Shown: positions 19,201 to 32,558 of the stretch, in pieces | Layout of the letters: each line of letters starts with the position of its first letter | Position numbering within the stretch: the first letter of the stretch is position 1 | Source: Rhynchopus euleeides | Taxonomy: Eukaryota; Euglenozoa; Diplonemea; Diplonemida; Diplonemidae | Assembly (NCBI GenBank): GCA_963210315.1 | Contig: OY723262.1 | Span: forward strand, 124,001 to 188,000 | Length of the DNA stretch: 64,000 bases | Direction of reading: 5' to 3' | Position numbers and translations under genes: made by a program | The notes under the pieces: model-generated | Databases searched by the model: none | Seen by the model: only the letters and a program-made list of their open reading frames with translations | What the model was told of the DNA's origin: nothing

Positions 19201-22200
19201 CACCCCAGAAAAGCGAAAAAATGGCCAAAAATGAGGGTTGGTGGGCCCAAAAGTGGGTAAAAACCACCAGAAATTCATATCTGGGGTGGGTCTGGGGGCG
19301 GTTTTGCACTGTTGACCTCCAGACCGGAATATTCCAAAAAAATTACAGTTTTTCTCAAGGACATCCGGGGGCCTAGGGGGGGGGGGGGGGGCTCCTAAGA
19401 GAATACACCACTGGCATCAAAGGCACGTATCATACATGGGTTGCCCTCGGCATGGTGTATCCTCCGTTGAGCCAGCGACCCTTTTGCTTTTGGTTGGATT
19501 CTCCTTTTGAAGTTTTGAACACTTGCCCATCCCGGGTGGACCGCCAGGAGGGATGCACCCTTCGATGCACTCCCAATTGGGCAGGCCAGGCCAGGGAGGG
19601 AAACTGCATTCTGTTACACTGTCGTTTCGCTTAGCGAACTGGCATCGCATTGCGTCCCGAGAGGCCGCAGCGCGATGTGAGCCGCTGCTCCTGGAGGCTC
19701 AATGTGGAGGCTCAATCTGCACTTTCCCGAAGACTTCACCGAGGAGGTGGGTGTTGGGTATTCACAGTTCTGCATCATGTTCGTTGGGGAGGGGCCCTTC
19801 GCTCAGAAGTGCAGAAAGTGAGACAAAGCGAGCCGTAGCACAGTGACACACAACTGGTGGTAAAGTGGCACAGCTTGACACACAGTGGCACAGAGCGAAG
19901 GGCCCCGTTGCACGACTTGCAAACCCGAGCGGGGATGGGCTGGTGTGGTGATCGATGGGTGATCTCAGCACCGGACTCATCGACGACACATGGGCAGGGA
20001 ATCATGCAAATCGTGGCACCGTTCAGTTGCAACAGCCTCTTGCGTTAAGAGCCTTCAAGACTTGGGTAAGTAATGTTTTGACACGCCTGACCATCAGAAT
20101 GTGGGCCAAATGCACGGCACACCTCTGACCGTCAGGTTGGTTTATGATGCGTTGGCGCTTTCTACACACGCACAAAAAGCGGAAGCACAGCAGGGCATCA
20201 GGCACTACTGACTCCCTGACTGAGATCCGAACAACGAGTAGCCCTGAGGGCTGAGTGACACTGTTTATGAGTACAACGGGGCTGGGAGTGAGAGAGAAGG
20301 GGGAAGGGGTTGTTGGCGTGGGGATGATCGTGTTTACAATACCATACAGCCAGACTCGGCTGGAGGGGGGTGGGGTGGGGGTGTGGGGTGTTTGCTATGC
20401 GAGTTGGTTTCTTTTTTTCCCGCCGTTTGGCGGAAAAAATATACTTTTTGCCAGCCAGCTCTTTGGGTTGGCGAGGTGGGGAAAGAGAGGCGGAAAATGA
20501 ACGAAATATCGTGTCTTCTTGTTTGCCAGAAGGCGCCCTCGCGCATGCCCTCCCATACTGTTTGCGCGACAGTGCGACACCTCCCATGCTGCAGTTGCTC
20601 ACAGAGATGCAATTCTCACGTGGTCATGCTAAGACTCATATCAAGTGAACACATGTCAAGAACACGTCAAATAGTACGGTAATGTACAGCGGACCATTCA
20701 ACACACTGTTCGATGTGCCACAAGAGTCTCGAGAGTCGACAGGTATGTCTAGAATTGCCAGAGCCTAGCACGACGGCCTGGCTTTCAGGCGCGGCATAAA
20801 AGGCTTCAGGAGTGTGCGTCTCACACGGGTGTCGGATGGGTGACACAACGGCAGGCGTGGTCGTCGGTCCAAAGACGGTTTTCGCCAACTCCCTGGGAGG
20901 ACATTGTGGGGGTCTTGGTTCCAAAGCGAGCACCACAACATAAGGCAGCGCACTGACACATCATCTTGGCACAGAGAGGCGTCCAGTAGCAATAAGGCAA
21001 ACACCCCCAGGACAATGGAGCGGACCCACGGCACACAGCAGCAATAAAACACGCGGGGTTTGGAACACAGCAGGTGCAGGACCGGTTGTCGTTTTGACTC
21101 TTCCTTTGTCGTAGGGGTACCCTATCATTGAAACTGCTGCATCTGCACTGTCACGATGTCTATCTTCTGATGCCAAGGCTTGTGGTTGGACTGGATTCCG
21201 CCGTGGTGAGCAGGGCTAGCAGGGCATTCACATGCAGCAGAGAACGAACAACAGACATCCCGCGACTCGTACCGGATTTATGCACTTATCGGGCACATCG
21301 ATCTCAACAACGAAAATAATCCGGGTATCATCAGTGCATGTGCGCACTCACTTCACTCACGTACATCACACAGGTCAGGACCCAGGCACAACCAAGGGCA
21401 TCAGATGTGCTCGAAGCCCCAAGCTCCCCGCTCCGACACACCGCCGTGACGTCTCCGACTTACCGGGGGAGGGGATGGGAGAGGAGGTGCACTGTGCTCG
21501 TTGCACGGCGCTTCACACACAAGCGCAAAATGCACATGCACCAAAAGACCCTTTGTCTGGGGCTTGGCACCCCCACCCCCCCAGTGCAGGGGAGCGGAAA
21601 GCTGCGACTGTCAGAAAGAAGAAAGCTGAAGCCATCCGAGGCCCGTGGCGAGAAGATAAAAAGGGCCCGGGCTGCCGGGAGGCCTGGCGTCTCCTGATGC
21701 GATCAGGGCCACCACAGAATGTGCGCACTGCACCATAGGGGCCTTCGCTCTGTGCCCTGCACTGAGCGAAGCCACCCTGTCGGGCCCTGCCCGGTTCTTT
21801 TTGAGGAGAGCAGTCCCCCACACCACCAGGCAAGATCTCACCACCCACGGCTGGCACGACAACCCAAGCAACAGACAGAATGCTGGGGTCGAGCGACGAA
21901 AATATAACTGCCACTTCTTGGTTTGGAAGACGCAGCCGATTTCCCGTCTCACAGGCCGTGCACCGTGCAAACCTGGCAACACGCGTTGCCGCGCACTGCT
22001 CGCCCGCAAGCCTGCCGAGGGCACTTCCCAAAACGAAAGGGTTGCGGTAAGATAGTGCGCTGGAAAAGTGTTGGGAGCTCTGAGCGCCAATCCGATTGAT
22101 TGTACGACAGGGCAGAGAAGGCCGGGAGGCAATTCAGCAGCACCCCACACGCCGAAAGGGGGTGTGAATGTGCGAAACCGGCACGCCCAGCGCAGAACGC

Positions 22201-23736
22201 CCCAGGAGTATCAGAAAGACCCCACGAGTTGGAGACAACCAGGAAAGGGGGGGAGGGGAGGAGCAGCAGCGAGAAGAGAGGCAAGGCACACAGCCAAACC
22301 AGCCATCCGTCCCTCCCTCCCAACGCAGAAGAAAAGGGACAGGGTGAGACAGGCTGTGCGCGGAAGAAGAGGGTGTGTCGTTGGGACAACAGGGTAGCAT
22401 GGACTTTTCAACTCCGAACAATGGGGGACAGCCCCGGAGTCAAAAACAAGAGATGAGAATTGGAGGGTGTTGGGAGGAAGGGACGGGTGATGGTGTTTGA
22501 GGCGGGGGAGGAGGGGGTAAAATGTTCAACTGCAAGTTCTCCTCTCTCGTGATTCCCCGCATCTTGGGTGTGGGGCCCATGTGTTGATCCCAGCTTCCAC
22601 GCATACGCGAGGCACGTTGTAGTGTGGACACACCGGGATCCGGCACACATTTCGCCAAGGAAAATGCGAGGGGTGTGAAGCACAGCTGAGAGCGGGAGTG
22701 CGTCCTGACAGGCGGCACCTTAACCCCCACACCGATTGTGTCGAAAAAAACACAAACTACCTCTGGTCTGACGAGCTGCAAAAAACTGACTTCTCGCCCA
22801 ACGGGTATTTGCTTTTTGAAATTGGCAGCGATTTTGTTGGGGGGGAAAGAGTCAGTCACGCACAGCAAACTCCTCAAGGCTGCTTCGAAAACAAAAGGTT
22901 TCACGCCAGCGATTTTCCAAAGACACACTGGAATATAGATATAATCCGCCAGTCGAGCCCAGATGCATTGTATATTTTGCAAACAGGGGCAAGTCCGCGC
23001 GTGCCTCTTGTTTTTTTTGAACAGTTTTTTTCTTCGGACGGATCATTCACTCGCCCCACCACCACCACACTACCACCACGATCTCCTCCACCGCCTCCAA
23101 CCCAGGCCCCACCTGAGGGGCACGGGAAGCAACTAGGAGGGGGTACTTCAGCAAGCAGGGCAACAGGCCGCCACATTTAAAGGAGGAGGGGTCGGGGTGG
23201 TGGTGGTGGGAATAGGAATGGAAACTTCTGCTAAGTAAGGAGGGAGGGGGGCGAGGGTGGGGGGGAAGGGGAAGGGGCAGGGACGGTGGGATAGATAATG
23301 GAAATTAACGAACACAAAAACTAGGACAATGGCGTGACGGGGAAAGAGTAGGGGGGGAGGGGGCACAGAGCGTGGTAGTCGGCGTCTCGGACTGCATTAC
23401 CCGACCCGACAGATCAGTCGGACTACCCGACAGCCCGACTACCGCGTCGTGCCGGCGACAAGGAGGGATGGGATTGGCAGGGGGACTCCAGGTTCCCGGA
23501 TTAACTTTTGCAGACTTGTTTCCGTTTTTTTGGCCATCCGCAAACGACCACCACCCCCGACAAAGGGCTGGTTGGGGCGATGCGGAGATGCCGGCGGAAC
23601 CCATCCGCTGAGCCTGCCAAATCGTCACTCACGGGTGACTGTTTACTAGATACTATTCCTTCGGACCCGCTCCCCCTTCCTCGCTGCCCACTATCATCGT
23701 CGTGGTGGCCCACTGTGGTTTCCACTGGGGTTCTTT
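19201..23736. other. No recognisable gene; G-rich and hairpin-bearing DNA
   Basis: Both strands are covered by short ORFs without family signatures. A G16 run lies at 19376-19391. A hairpin repeat at about 19792-19911 has arms GGGGCCCTTCGCTC and GAGCGAAGGGCCCC; a related short one (GGGGCCTTCGCT/AGCGAAGCC) is at 21737-21773. A minus-strand ORF at 20765-21052 begins with a hydrophobic stretch resembling a signal peptide (VLGVFALLLLDASLC), but nothing else supports it as a gene. Confidence 0.45.
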
Positions 23737-24797
23737 GGTGTGATCATATAGGGGTTCTGTGCCAGTTCTGTGCCGGTTCTGTGCCAGTTCTGGGGGCCCT
23801 TCAGGAATCCTTCGAGAAATGTACCCTGGGGAAATGGTAGCTAACTTGGCCCCAACATGGGGCCGATCCTCGCAATCCTGAGGGCCTGGGGCCTCTTCAG
23901 CACCAAGTATGTGGGTTTGGTGCGTGTCGGGGACTGGGAGAGTTCACTTCTTGTGAAAGGGTCAGTCGGGCAGCCAACACCCACCCAGACCCAGCGGGAC
24001 CCCCAGACGGTTTTTTCACAAACCCGTTCATTTGAATATTCGGAATCTGTGCGGATCGTAGTGGGGTCACTTTATTGGCGTAGGTGCCACACATCACCCC
24101 TGAAATGTGGGTCTGGTTCCAAGGCGTGGGTGGACCAACACTGCCTCTGAGGTGACACCACAGGCTCTGGAAGGGCTCGAGTGGACTGTGCTGGGCTCTC
24201 GGTCGGTGGTGCACTGTGCAGTAGTCGGCACAGCCACAACCTAAAACCTCAAAGGCAGTGAGTCTGAGGAACCACACGTACACGGAATCTACATGGAACC
24301 CGATTTTCAATCACCCCAACATCGGGTTTTGAACAATTGGACTCCGTGCAAATCGTAGTGGGGTCACTTTTGCAGTGTAGGTGCCACACACCACCCCTGG
24401 AATGTTGGTTTGCTTCAGGTGTGGGGAAGTGACTCGCTCCCGAGGGAGGTGACATGAGCCATCGACACCCGTGTTGTTGGGCATCTGTGGCAGAGGCTAG
24501 AGAGCCGTGTACTCGGCGTGCTCGAACAACAATGGCTGGGCGTCCTCTCAAGTCTCCTCCTAAGGGGTGACCATCTGTGCGTATTGTGATGGGGTCATTT
24601 GGCCACGGGGTGCCGATTCACACCCATATCTGGCCTTTCGTCACTGGGGCTCACCACAAGGTTTGTTTGTGGTCTCTCGACCCACTACAGGGCCACTACA
24701 AACCTGCACGGACATTTCCTGAAGGATTGTGGACCGGTGTTCTGTGCCAGTTCTGTGCCAGGTCTGTGCCAGTTCTGGGGGGTTCCATGATCACACC
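23737..24797. mobile_element. Candidate 1.06-kb inverted-repeat element with TTCTGTGCCAG arrays at both ends
   Basis: The left end GGTGTGATCAT and right end ATGATCACACC are inverted, flanked by TTCTTT on the left and A-TTCTTT on the right (7-mers differing in the first base). Just inside each end lies an array of the 11-bp unit TTCTGTGCCAG (about 23754-23799 and 24731-24777), both in the same orientation and both ending in TTCTGGGG. The interior has three diverged copies of a motif GTAGTGGGGTCAC with following GTAGGTGCCACAC. There is no transposase. Confidence 0.45.
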
Positions 24798-27700
24798 ATT
24801 CTTTCTAAATTTTTCGGGGCAGCGCGGGGGCACCTCTCGTGTTGACATAAATATTACAAAACAGCCGGCGAACTGATTTTCACCGAGACCTGCATTTACT
24901 TTTGTGTTGCGCAGTTGTGCGCTGCCTTCCCACCCACAACCGTTGCCTCAAGTGGCTTGGGATGGGCGGCACAGGGGCTTCTCGGAATGTATATCCTGCA
25001 CCCAAGCAGGCGTCACCAGCCCTGCCGTGCTGTGTTGTATTGCTGAGCGGACTCTGCCCAACAACAGATGCACAGGGTGGCTTTTTGCCCATCTAGTATA
25101 CACATCCATCGGAGGGTTTGGGGAAGCGGTATCTATGCGGCGTTGCCAAAAAGCAAACGAGTTTTTATTTACCTGAAGGAGGACGCCAAGTGGACTGTAC
25201 GCCGGGCTTGTGTGTGAGGGAGTGGTGCGCACTTGGATTAGAGAAGGGGGGGTGCGAATACTCAAAGCTCACGGGATATCCACACTGTGAGTACGGGGGA
25301 GAGAGAGTGAGAGAACGGAGAAATAGACTGGCGAAAGGCGGAGAGGGCTTCGCAGTGTGAGGCACTCCACCCTGACTTCACCGGGCAAAAGCCTCCTTTT
25401 TTTTGAAAGGGAATGCTAAAAAGACACCCTTCTCCACACGGGGGGAGGGGGGAGGGAGAGGGGGCCCTCGCTCAGTGAGAGGCACCGAGTGCAGAAAAAG
25501 TGAAGCCGCCCGCCTCACAAAACAGGAGACTGGCTGACACAGTTTGGCACAGAGCGAAGGCCCCCAATGAGAGGATGCTCGCTACTTCGGCAATACGTGC
25601 CCCATGCACATCTGCACCACTGCGGTGCGACACAGTCGCTGCCAGTTCGCGAGCAAACCAATGCGGGGAACCCAACTATTCGGCGACGGAAGACACATTG
25701 CCTGGGAGTGGGGGGGGGGGGGGGCCTGGGGGGCGCGAAGGTGGTTTTGTGAGCAAGAAGTTCTCGAGATATGGCGGTGCGGTGTCAGGCGTGGTGTGTG
25801 GGTGAGGAGGATGCCGTACCACCCCCAATCCACACTTGGGGGTGTATGGGTTGTGGAGGGGGGGGGGGGGATGGGATGGGGTGGGGTGGTGGGGAGGTGG
25901 GGTATTGAAATCGAAGCTAAAGGAATCACAAGGATGTTCTCCCTTCACTGGGGGGGGGGGGGGGGGCGGGGGGTGAGGCAATGTGCCTCAGCATTGCAAG
26001 CAGGGGGGCTTGCGAGGGGTGGGAGGTGGGGAGACAACCACGATCCTAGTTCTTGGAGGAGCAGGGGGTGTAGTCTTGGCACGGAGGGTTCGGCAGGGGG
26101 GGGGGGGGGGTGGGGGCTGCGTGGGGTGGCAGGGGGTTCGACCTTCAAGAGATTTGGAGAAAAAAATCGGGGGTGGTGGTGGGGGAGAAAGGCCCTTTGG
26201 GGGACGGGGCGGGGCTTTCCTGTTCTTCTTTTTTTTTGACAATTTGTCCAAAGAAAAATAAGATCCTGAAGGAGTTGTTGGGAGAAGGAGCAAGAAAAAA
26301 AAGGAGTATTTCGAAGAGGCGTGACGTGTGTTGTGCGAGTGCAAACTCCACCACCCTTCGATCTGCAAGGGGGGTGTCAAGGGAACGGCCGACAGGGTGA
26401 CGCGGTGGGACAGGGGGGGAGAAGAAAACCCATTGCAAAACCCATTGGCTGGGGGCAGGCGATCATCGGAGGAAGAGCACAGGGGTCAGGGGGGGGACAC
26501 ACCTTGCCAACCAAAACCGCCCAATACACCTTTATGCCGCTGCCAAAACCAAAAGACGCCGAGAGGGGGTGGGGTAGTTGGGATATCCACATTGAACAGG
26601 CGTACGTACTTCTGGGGCGGTTCTCGGGTGTTGGGGTTAGGGAGAAGGGTGGGGGTCTTCAGTGACTGTGCTCTGATCCAGAAGCTCCAGTCGGTACCTG
26701 GGTCGAGGGAGTGGGGGTGGGTGGGTGGGTGGGTGGGGGGATTCGGGCCTGTCTGCCTGTCAGCAGCCTTTTGCATTTTTGGGGCGGCGAAAGCCAGGCA
26801 ACCCAAGAAGGGATTCCTGGGTTTCCTCGCTTGCCTACCCTATACGATAAATACAAGGGAGCCAGCCAGACGTCGCGACACAGACAGGGGAATGGGTGCA
26901 TATCGAACATTTGCACGTTGCACTGAACGATTTACTTCCATCCAGCAAATATAAACGATTTCATTCGTACGCTTGAGGAACAACACAAACACAACAGAAG
27001 CGAGTACCCCAGTCCTGTCACGGCACCGATCAGCTGACCGAACACCAACGAGGAAGGACAGTCATGGGGTCAGAAGGAGAGAAAACAGATTGCCCAGGTG
27101 ACTGCGCTGAGCTCTCCCCCAGGGAGGGATTGAGGCAGTCAGGTTGGGCGGGTTGCCAGGAGTGGCACACGATGCATCAAGCGGACGAGAAGAGAGAGAG
27201 AGAGAGGGGGGGGGGTAAAGCTTCAAAAATATGGGGGGGACAGTAGCTATTGATTCGAGAAGTGGTCGAATTGTTTATCGTTTCTTTTCCTGTTGCCTTG
27301 TTTTGGGGCTCTCAAAAAAGAACAGAGAGCCCCCCCAACAAACTGGCTGGCGTGGAGAAGGGTGCCGATACAAGGCGGCGGACTCGCCACCCTTCACCAA
27401 AAGGCGCTGTGTAATGCATGCGGCAGTGAGAAAAGGATCACCGCAGAACCTAAAGAGGTGGTGTCAGACAGGGGCTAGCAGACCGTCGTCTGCATTTCTA
27501 TTTTCCAGTCATGTTTGCCCGAATCAATGGAGTCGCGCAGCCACAACTGACACCTGGAGCTGTGAATATCGTCCGGTTTACAGACATTCGCCGAAGGAAG
27601 GGAATCCAGAGGACACAGAAAGACTTTATAGAACAGGAGAGGACATTAATCGGTGTCACGTCGTGGCTTTCGCTGAAAGGTGGTGTCTGACCTTGAGGCG

Positions 27701-30700
27701 CACTGCTTTCAGAGAACCACAACATGTGAACATGCAGTGCTGCGTTTACCCCCAACGGCCCATAAGGCAAGGGGTCTTCGCTACATTGTTGGGCGCTTTT
27801 CCCGGCAATTTTTCGGCGCGATTTTCTCGCAAAAACAACAGGAGAAACACACCAGCAAACGCACCTCTTCGGTGCGCGTAGCGAAGCCCTCACTCTGAGG
27901 ATAATCTACAAGAGACCGGCAAAGGCAGAGAAAGAGTAATGAGTTGGAAACTACCAGGGGGCACGAAGCAACAACAAGGGGTCAAAAGAGATGATAAGGG
28001 GTGCGGCAGAAGTGTGCACCCCAAAGTGAGCGCCCCAGTACGGTTGTTGTTGTGTGGAAAAAAATACCCGCCGCGGAGACAGCGGAATGCATGAAAGAGA
28101 GGAGAAGAGAGGTTATGATGCCAGCGCAGGGCTGTGTGTGTAGTTCCCTGGTTGTTGCTGCAGAGGGACAGTCGGGGGGTTGATTCATTCGTGCCCCCCT
28201 TCAAGGGGCAGCGATGTGTGGCACCTCAAAGGGGGGCCGCACTGCCCACGATGCCCCTGATCCTGCACCACCGCACTCTGGGAGGCGACAGCAGTGAAGA
28301 GTGTGCATACGTGTAGCCCATGCCTCCGCCAGGAGAGCAGGGATATGTGTCAGCGTTGTAGCATCAACGTGTAAGTCTTGTTGTTTTGTTTTGAACATCT
28401 GCGACCAGAGAGCTTGGCACACAAGGGCAACAAAGGCTCGGTCGACACAAGGCCAGAAGGCGCTGTGATCTCCACTGGGAGAGGCGAAGTACGTCTCTCT
28501 CTCTTTCCATTGATTTGCTTTGAAGGGCGCCGACACACAGCACCCCCGTTTGCCCATCCCTTCCGTGTTCATTCTTTGTTTCCGACACAGAGGAGGACGC
28601 CACAGGGGGAGGGGCGGTCAGGGTGCAAAGAGCCTACGGACACCGGTGGTCTCCAGCCAAGCAGAACTGCAACCACTACAACCACCTGGGTGAGGCTGTT
28701 CCCGGGAGTTGGCCTCCGAGGGGCTCCTGTGGGTGCATAAATGACGGCGTCCGAATGTGTTTGCTTGCAACCCGAAGGAAGTTGAAGGGTGCCCTTCTGG
28801 CAGCTAGAACAGAGGTCCACCCACCCCAACCTGGGCGGGCGGAGGTGTCGTGCTGCGACTCGGGTCTGGAGTGGTCACTGACCTGCCCCTCTTCCAAGTG
28901 CCACCCGCACCTTTCTATCGGCTTCACGTGCACACAGGTGATTATGTGAGCCAGTGCAGACGGATCAGCCGTCCACACAACACTGGTGTTCTGTTCGAGT
29001 TCCAAAGGATTAAGCCGTCCGACGTATACACAAACGTGGCGTTTCCTACACTTGGTGGGGCACAGCAATGGGATGGAAGTGGGAAGACTATGAGAAAATA
29101 ATGTATGCACAAGTGGTGAAATGCGTGTGGGGGCAGGGGGCAGGGAGGAGGGGGGTCAATACTAAACATGGGCGGCTTTTGGTGTTGGCGGCCTTTTCAA
29201 AATCGCACAATCTACGACGTCTTATCAGGTGTGGTTCTCCTGAAGACCAGCGAGGCAGCAGCACTTCAGACGAAGATGCCGAAAGTCGGAGCAGCTGAGG
29301 GCCTGCAGTCCGCTTGTGGGTCTTCTTAATCGCACGACAGAAGAGCGCCACCCGTCTTTCACGAGAAAGACGGGTGGCGCTCAGGTCGGCAATCACATGA
29401 CGACCTCGCTGCCCTGCCAATGGCTTTCTTGAAGGCAGCATGGAACGCTGTCACTGCTGTCATAAACCCGACAGGCTGGCATCAGGTGCAGCCCTGTGAG
29501 GCAGTTGGTCATAACAACCCAATACGCGGGGGTGTGGGGCCATGGCAGGGCCACCACAGCCTTTTTCGTGCATTTTTGAAAAAGTTGCGCCCGTTGGGAC
29601 AGCTTGACCCGGCGGGGGGAATGATGAATCAAAACCGAACGAAATGAAGAAGAATAAATTTGCCCGCAAAAAAAACAAGAATTGGGCGGTGGTGGAAGAA
29701 ATGTGCGTGATGCAAGGAAAAGGAAATGCATTCCTGCAGCCCCCCCACCACGATCCCCCGCCTTGTTTGCGCTGTTCACGCCCCATCCGTCAAACCCAGG
29801 GGCGCGGAAGAGGATCGAAAATAGCTGGGGGAGGGGCAGTAAAAAGACAAACACCCAAGACACTGGGAAGGGTGGTGGCTTGGAAAGGACTGGTTGCAAA
29901 TGAAAATGATCACTAGAATAAAATGCATGTCAATTTGTCGATGATGATGGGCAAAATTCTGATTTTTCGCGATGTATTTTTTTCGTTCATCGCTGAACGA
30001 ACAGATGCGGGGGCAAGTGGATGGGGCGGGGCGAGGGTGAAGGGCATGGGTATTCGACACATGGTATGGGGGGGGCGGGGGCGGGGGAGGGGGGGGATAT
30101 GGGGCGGGAAATATACGGACGCTCTAACGGAGAAAGGGGTGCCTGCAGCGCTAAGCCTCTTCTGCCCGGTGTGGTTTTGCTTTGCCGGGGGGGGGGGATC
30201 TACGCCCCTGTCCCCCCGGCGAAGGAGGCTCCCAAGGGAAACCCAAAACCAAAAAAAACAATCATCCGAAAAATTCCGACACACTTCGAGGGGCTGAGGA
30301 TACAACCTCCCCCCCACGAGACGGTTTCCTTCAGAATCCTGCTTGTCCTTGAGAGGCATAACTGCCCGGCAGAGCCTTGCACGTCAAGGCACACCCTCAT
30401 TTAGTATTATACAAAAGGGGAACGTGAACCCCCGCCCTCGCGCAGTGTGGACCTGAGCGGGGCAAGAGGGGAAGGGGGGGGAGACACGCCCCGTCGGGTG
30501 GGATGCGGGTGGGAGAGAGGATATGAAACTTCAAACTGCTCAAGTTCTTCGTCTTGGGTGACACTGCCCCCTTCTGGGCGTGCCGCCTTTTGCTGTGTGA
30601 CATGATGCCGTGCGACGTATGACGGAGGAAGAAGACGCGAGCCTTCCTCCCCAAACCAACACCACACGCACATCACACAGACAGGCCTGCCTGCCGCGAG

Positions 30701-31766
30701 GCAGCGACTGTTCTGTCCTCCAACCCCTACACCCCCACCCCGCCATTGGCGCATGAGCCATCCGTTCCCTGCCCAGCGGAGCCTTGGGGGCCAACGATTT
30801 GGCCTCCAAGGAAACTGCTGCAGAGAACGCCAAATCTAATCACTGTGCAGGGTATCATTTAGTTCTGGGTGGGGGGTGGAGCCAACGGAGTGGCCTTTCC
30901 GGCCTTGCTGCGACCCCCTTGTGGCGGCGTGTGTCAGATTTTTTTCTCCAGTCTTGCCGCCTGGGGGGTGTTTTCTTTGCCACACGCGCTGCTTACTGCG
31001 GGGGGTGGTGGCACAGCCACCGGATGTGATGGGGGAGGCACGCACTTTGCGTGCGACTCCCAAGACATTTGCGATTGATTCCGGGGGGGGTTGCTTTTGT
31101 TTGTGCGCCAAATCCGGGCAAAAACAAAAGCAACCCCGCAGCCTGATGAGGAGGTTGAATTTGTTGCCCAAGCGCTGCCTACTATCTTTTTGACACTGAC
31201 AGGTTCCCTGTTGTGGTAAAAAAATCCCCCCCCCCTCTCAGTACCTCTGCTTCAGGAATTCGCTCCCCAAGACCCACCCCCCGGCACACCACAGCGGCAA
31301 CACTGTTGCTCGCCACAGGTGCAGGGGGTGGGCGGGCACCACCCCACCTTTCTGTTCTGTTTTCGTTACTGCAATCCTCCTAAGCCTTGGGAACACGTGT
31401 GTGGGTGTGTGGGTCCACTGCGGGGACTAAGGCACAGAGGATGAGGATGGGGAAGCAGGACACCCCGCATCCCCCCCCTCCCCGGCACCGCATACCCACC
31501 TTTCTCGACCACACCCACCCTCACGCATGACCCAACGCCTGACCTGTGTAAATTCTGAGGGTTGGGAAGGGTGGATTTTCGTTATTTTTCCGGGATTTTC
31601 CAGGGGTTCATCAGTTAGAAAACTTCACAGATTTGTACGTCGGCAGTTCATTAAAAAAATCACCAAAAAAAACGGATTTTTTTGGCTGACTTTTTTTTTT
31701 GATTTTGCCTCCATCTCCAGGGTAGTAGGGTGACCTCTCCGATTTTCCAAAACTGCTGGTTTACTG
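24798..31766. other. No recognisable gene; poly-G tracts, microsatellites and hairpins
   Basis: The region contains long plus-strand G runs (25711, 25859, 25951, 26097) and a GA microsatellite at 27189-27206. Hairpin repeats have GGGGCCCTCGCTC/GAGCGAAGGCCCC arms (25460-25567) or GGTCTTCGCTAC/GTAGCGAAGCCC arms (27776-27885). The longest open stretch (27231-27881 plus, 216 codons) has no domain I know. Exons of a minus-strand gene with long polypyrimidine-rich introns cannot be excluded. Confidence 0.4.
29343..29382. repeat. Perfect 18-bp hairpin with 4-nt loop
   Basis: GAGCGCCACCCGTCTTTC is followed by ACGA and then by the exact reverse complement of the stem. It stands alone in otherwise unstructured DNA. 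It could be the end of an RNA, a small foldback, or a recent inverted duplication. Confidence 0.7.
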
Positions 31767-31974
31767 CACGGTGGACTCCAGCCACCCTAGCGGGAGTCTG
31801 GGAGCGGGAGTCTGAGAGGGTGTCTTTTTCTGCAGTATGTACTGGAGACTCCCGCTAGCGGGAGTCTATTTTCCAGCTAATTTAGGCTAAAGACTCCCGC
31901 TAGCGGGAGTCCGAGACTCCCGCTAGTTGAGACTCCCGAAAAGGGTTACCCTACCCCCGCTGGAGTCCACCGTG
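31767..31974. mobile_element. 208-bp MITE of the CACGGTGG family
   Basis: The left end matches the right-type (R) terminus and the right end matches the left-type (L) terminus of the 2.3-kb element at 2494-4820, including ACCCTAGCGGGAGTCTGGG on one side and GTTACCCTACCCCCGC on the other. Two full palindromes GACTCCCGCTAGCGGGAGTC lie inside. It is flanked by TG on both sides rather than TA. It has no ORF and is a deletion derivative. Confidence 0.82.
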
Positions 31975-32214
31975 TGGTTTGGGGGACGGTCGCCGGCAGA
32001 CCGTTGAAATGCCCGTGTTAGCCAGGCACACTCACGTTTCAGGTATCGTGTCGCATGTCACGCATGTCGCCAACGCGGCGAGTGTACCTCCCAGGTGGGG
32101 AAGTCCGACCTCCTGTCCGATGTCAGCCAGGCTTCGAAGAAGCGCTTCATGGATGTGGTGCTGACCTCCTACGCAGCACTGTATCCGGGGTAAGTGAGAT
32201 AGACAGACGGGTAC

Positions 32215-32460
32215 ACGCTACATCGGGGGTCTGGGGGGCGTGAGCCCCCCAGCCGCCGGAGGCCACGGTAGTGAACATCTGTTCGTGTGGGCGAACAGAT
32301 TCTGTGTGAGTTGGCTGCGTCCTGAGGCAACTGGAGTGGTTGGATCCCCCGACCTGATGGGATTCGAAGGACTTGAGTACGAGATATACGCCACAGGGGG
32401 GTCTGGGGGGCGGAGCCCCCCAGCCGCCGGAGGCCACGGTAGTGAACGTCTGGCTGTTGG
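32215..32460. repeat. Dispersed repeat with GGGGGGC-GGA-GCCCCCC palindrome, two copies
   Basis: Copies begin near 32228 and 32402. Each has TCTGGGGGGC, GCCCCCCAGCCGCCGG and AGGCCACGGTAGTGAAC. The first continues through CAGATTCTGTGTGAGTTGG to ATACGCCACAGGGGG. A third copy with the same continuation lies at 60938-61083, so the repeat unit is about 150-180 bp and mobile or formerly mobile. Confidence 0.7.
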
Positions 32461-32558
32461 CTGCAAAAAAACGGGAAAAGGGTGGGTGTCAGGAGGACAT
32501 ATCCTCATCCCCCACGAGAAAACGCCTTGAAAAAATTCTGGTTTTTTTTTCCAGAAAT

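Noticed and set aside
27231-27881. 216-codon plus-strand ORF.
   Set aside because: No recognisable motif, starts from a non-ATG context in low-complexity DNA, and overlaps a hairpin repeat at its 3' end.
32085-32190. Possible exon reading VGKSDLLSDVSQASKKRF followed by a GTAAGT donor.
   Set aside because: The splice sites look good but no partner exon or start is visible and the stretch lies between two repeats. I could not support a gene.
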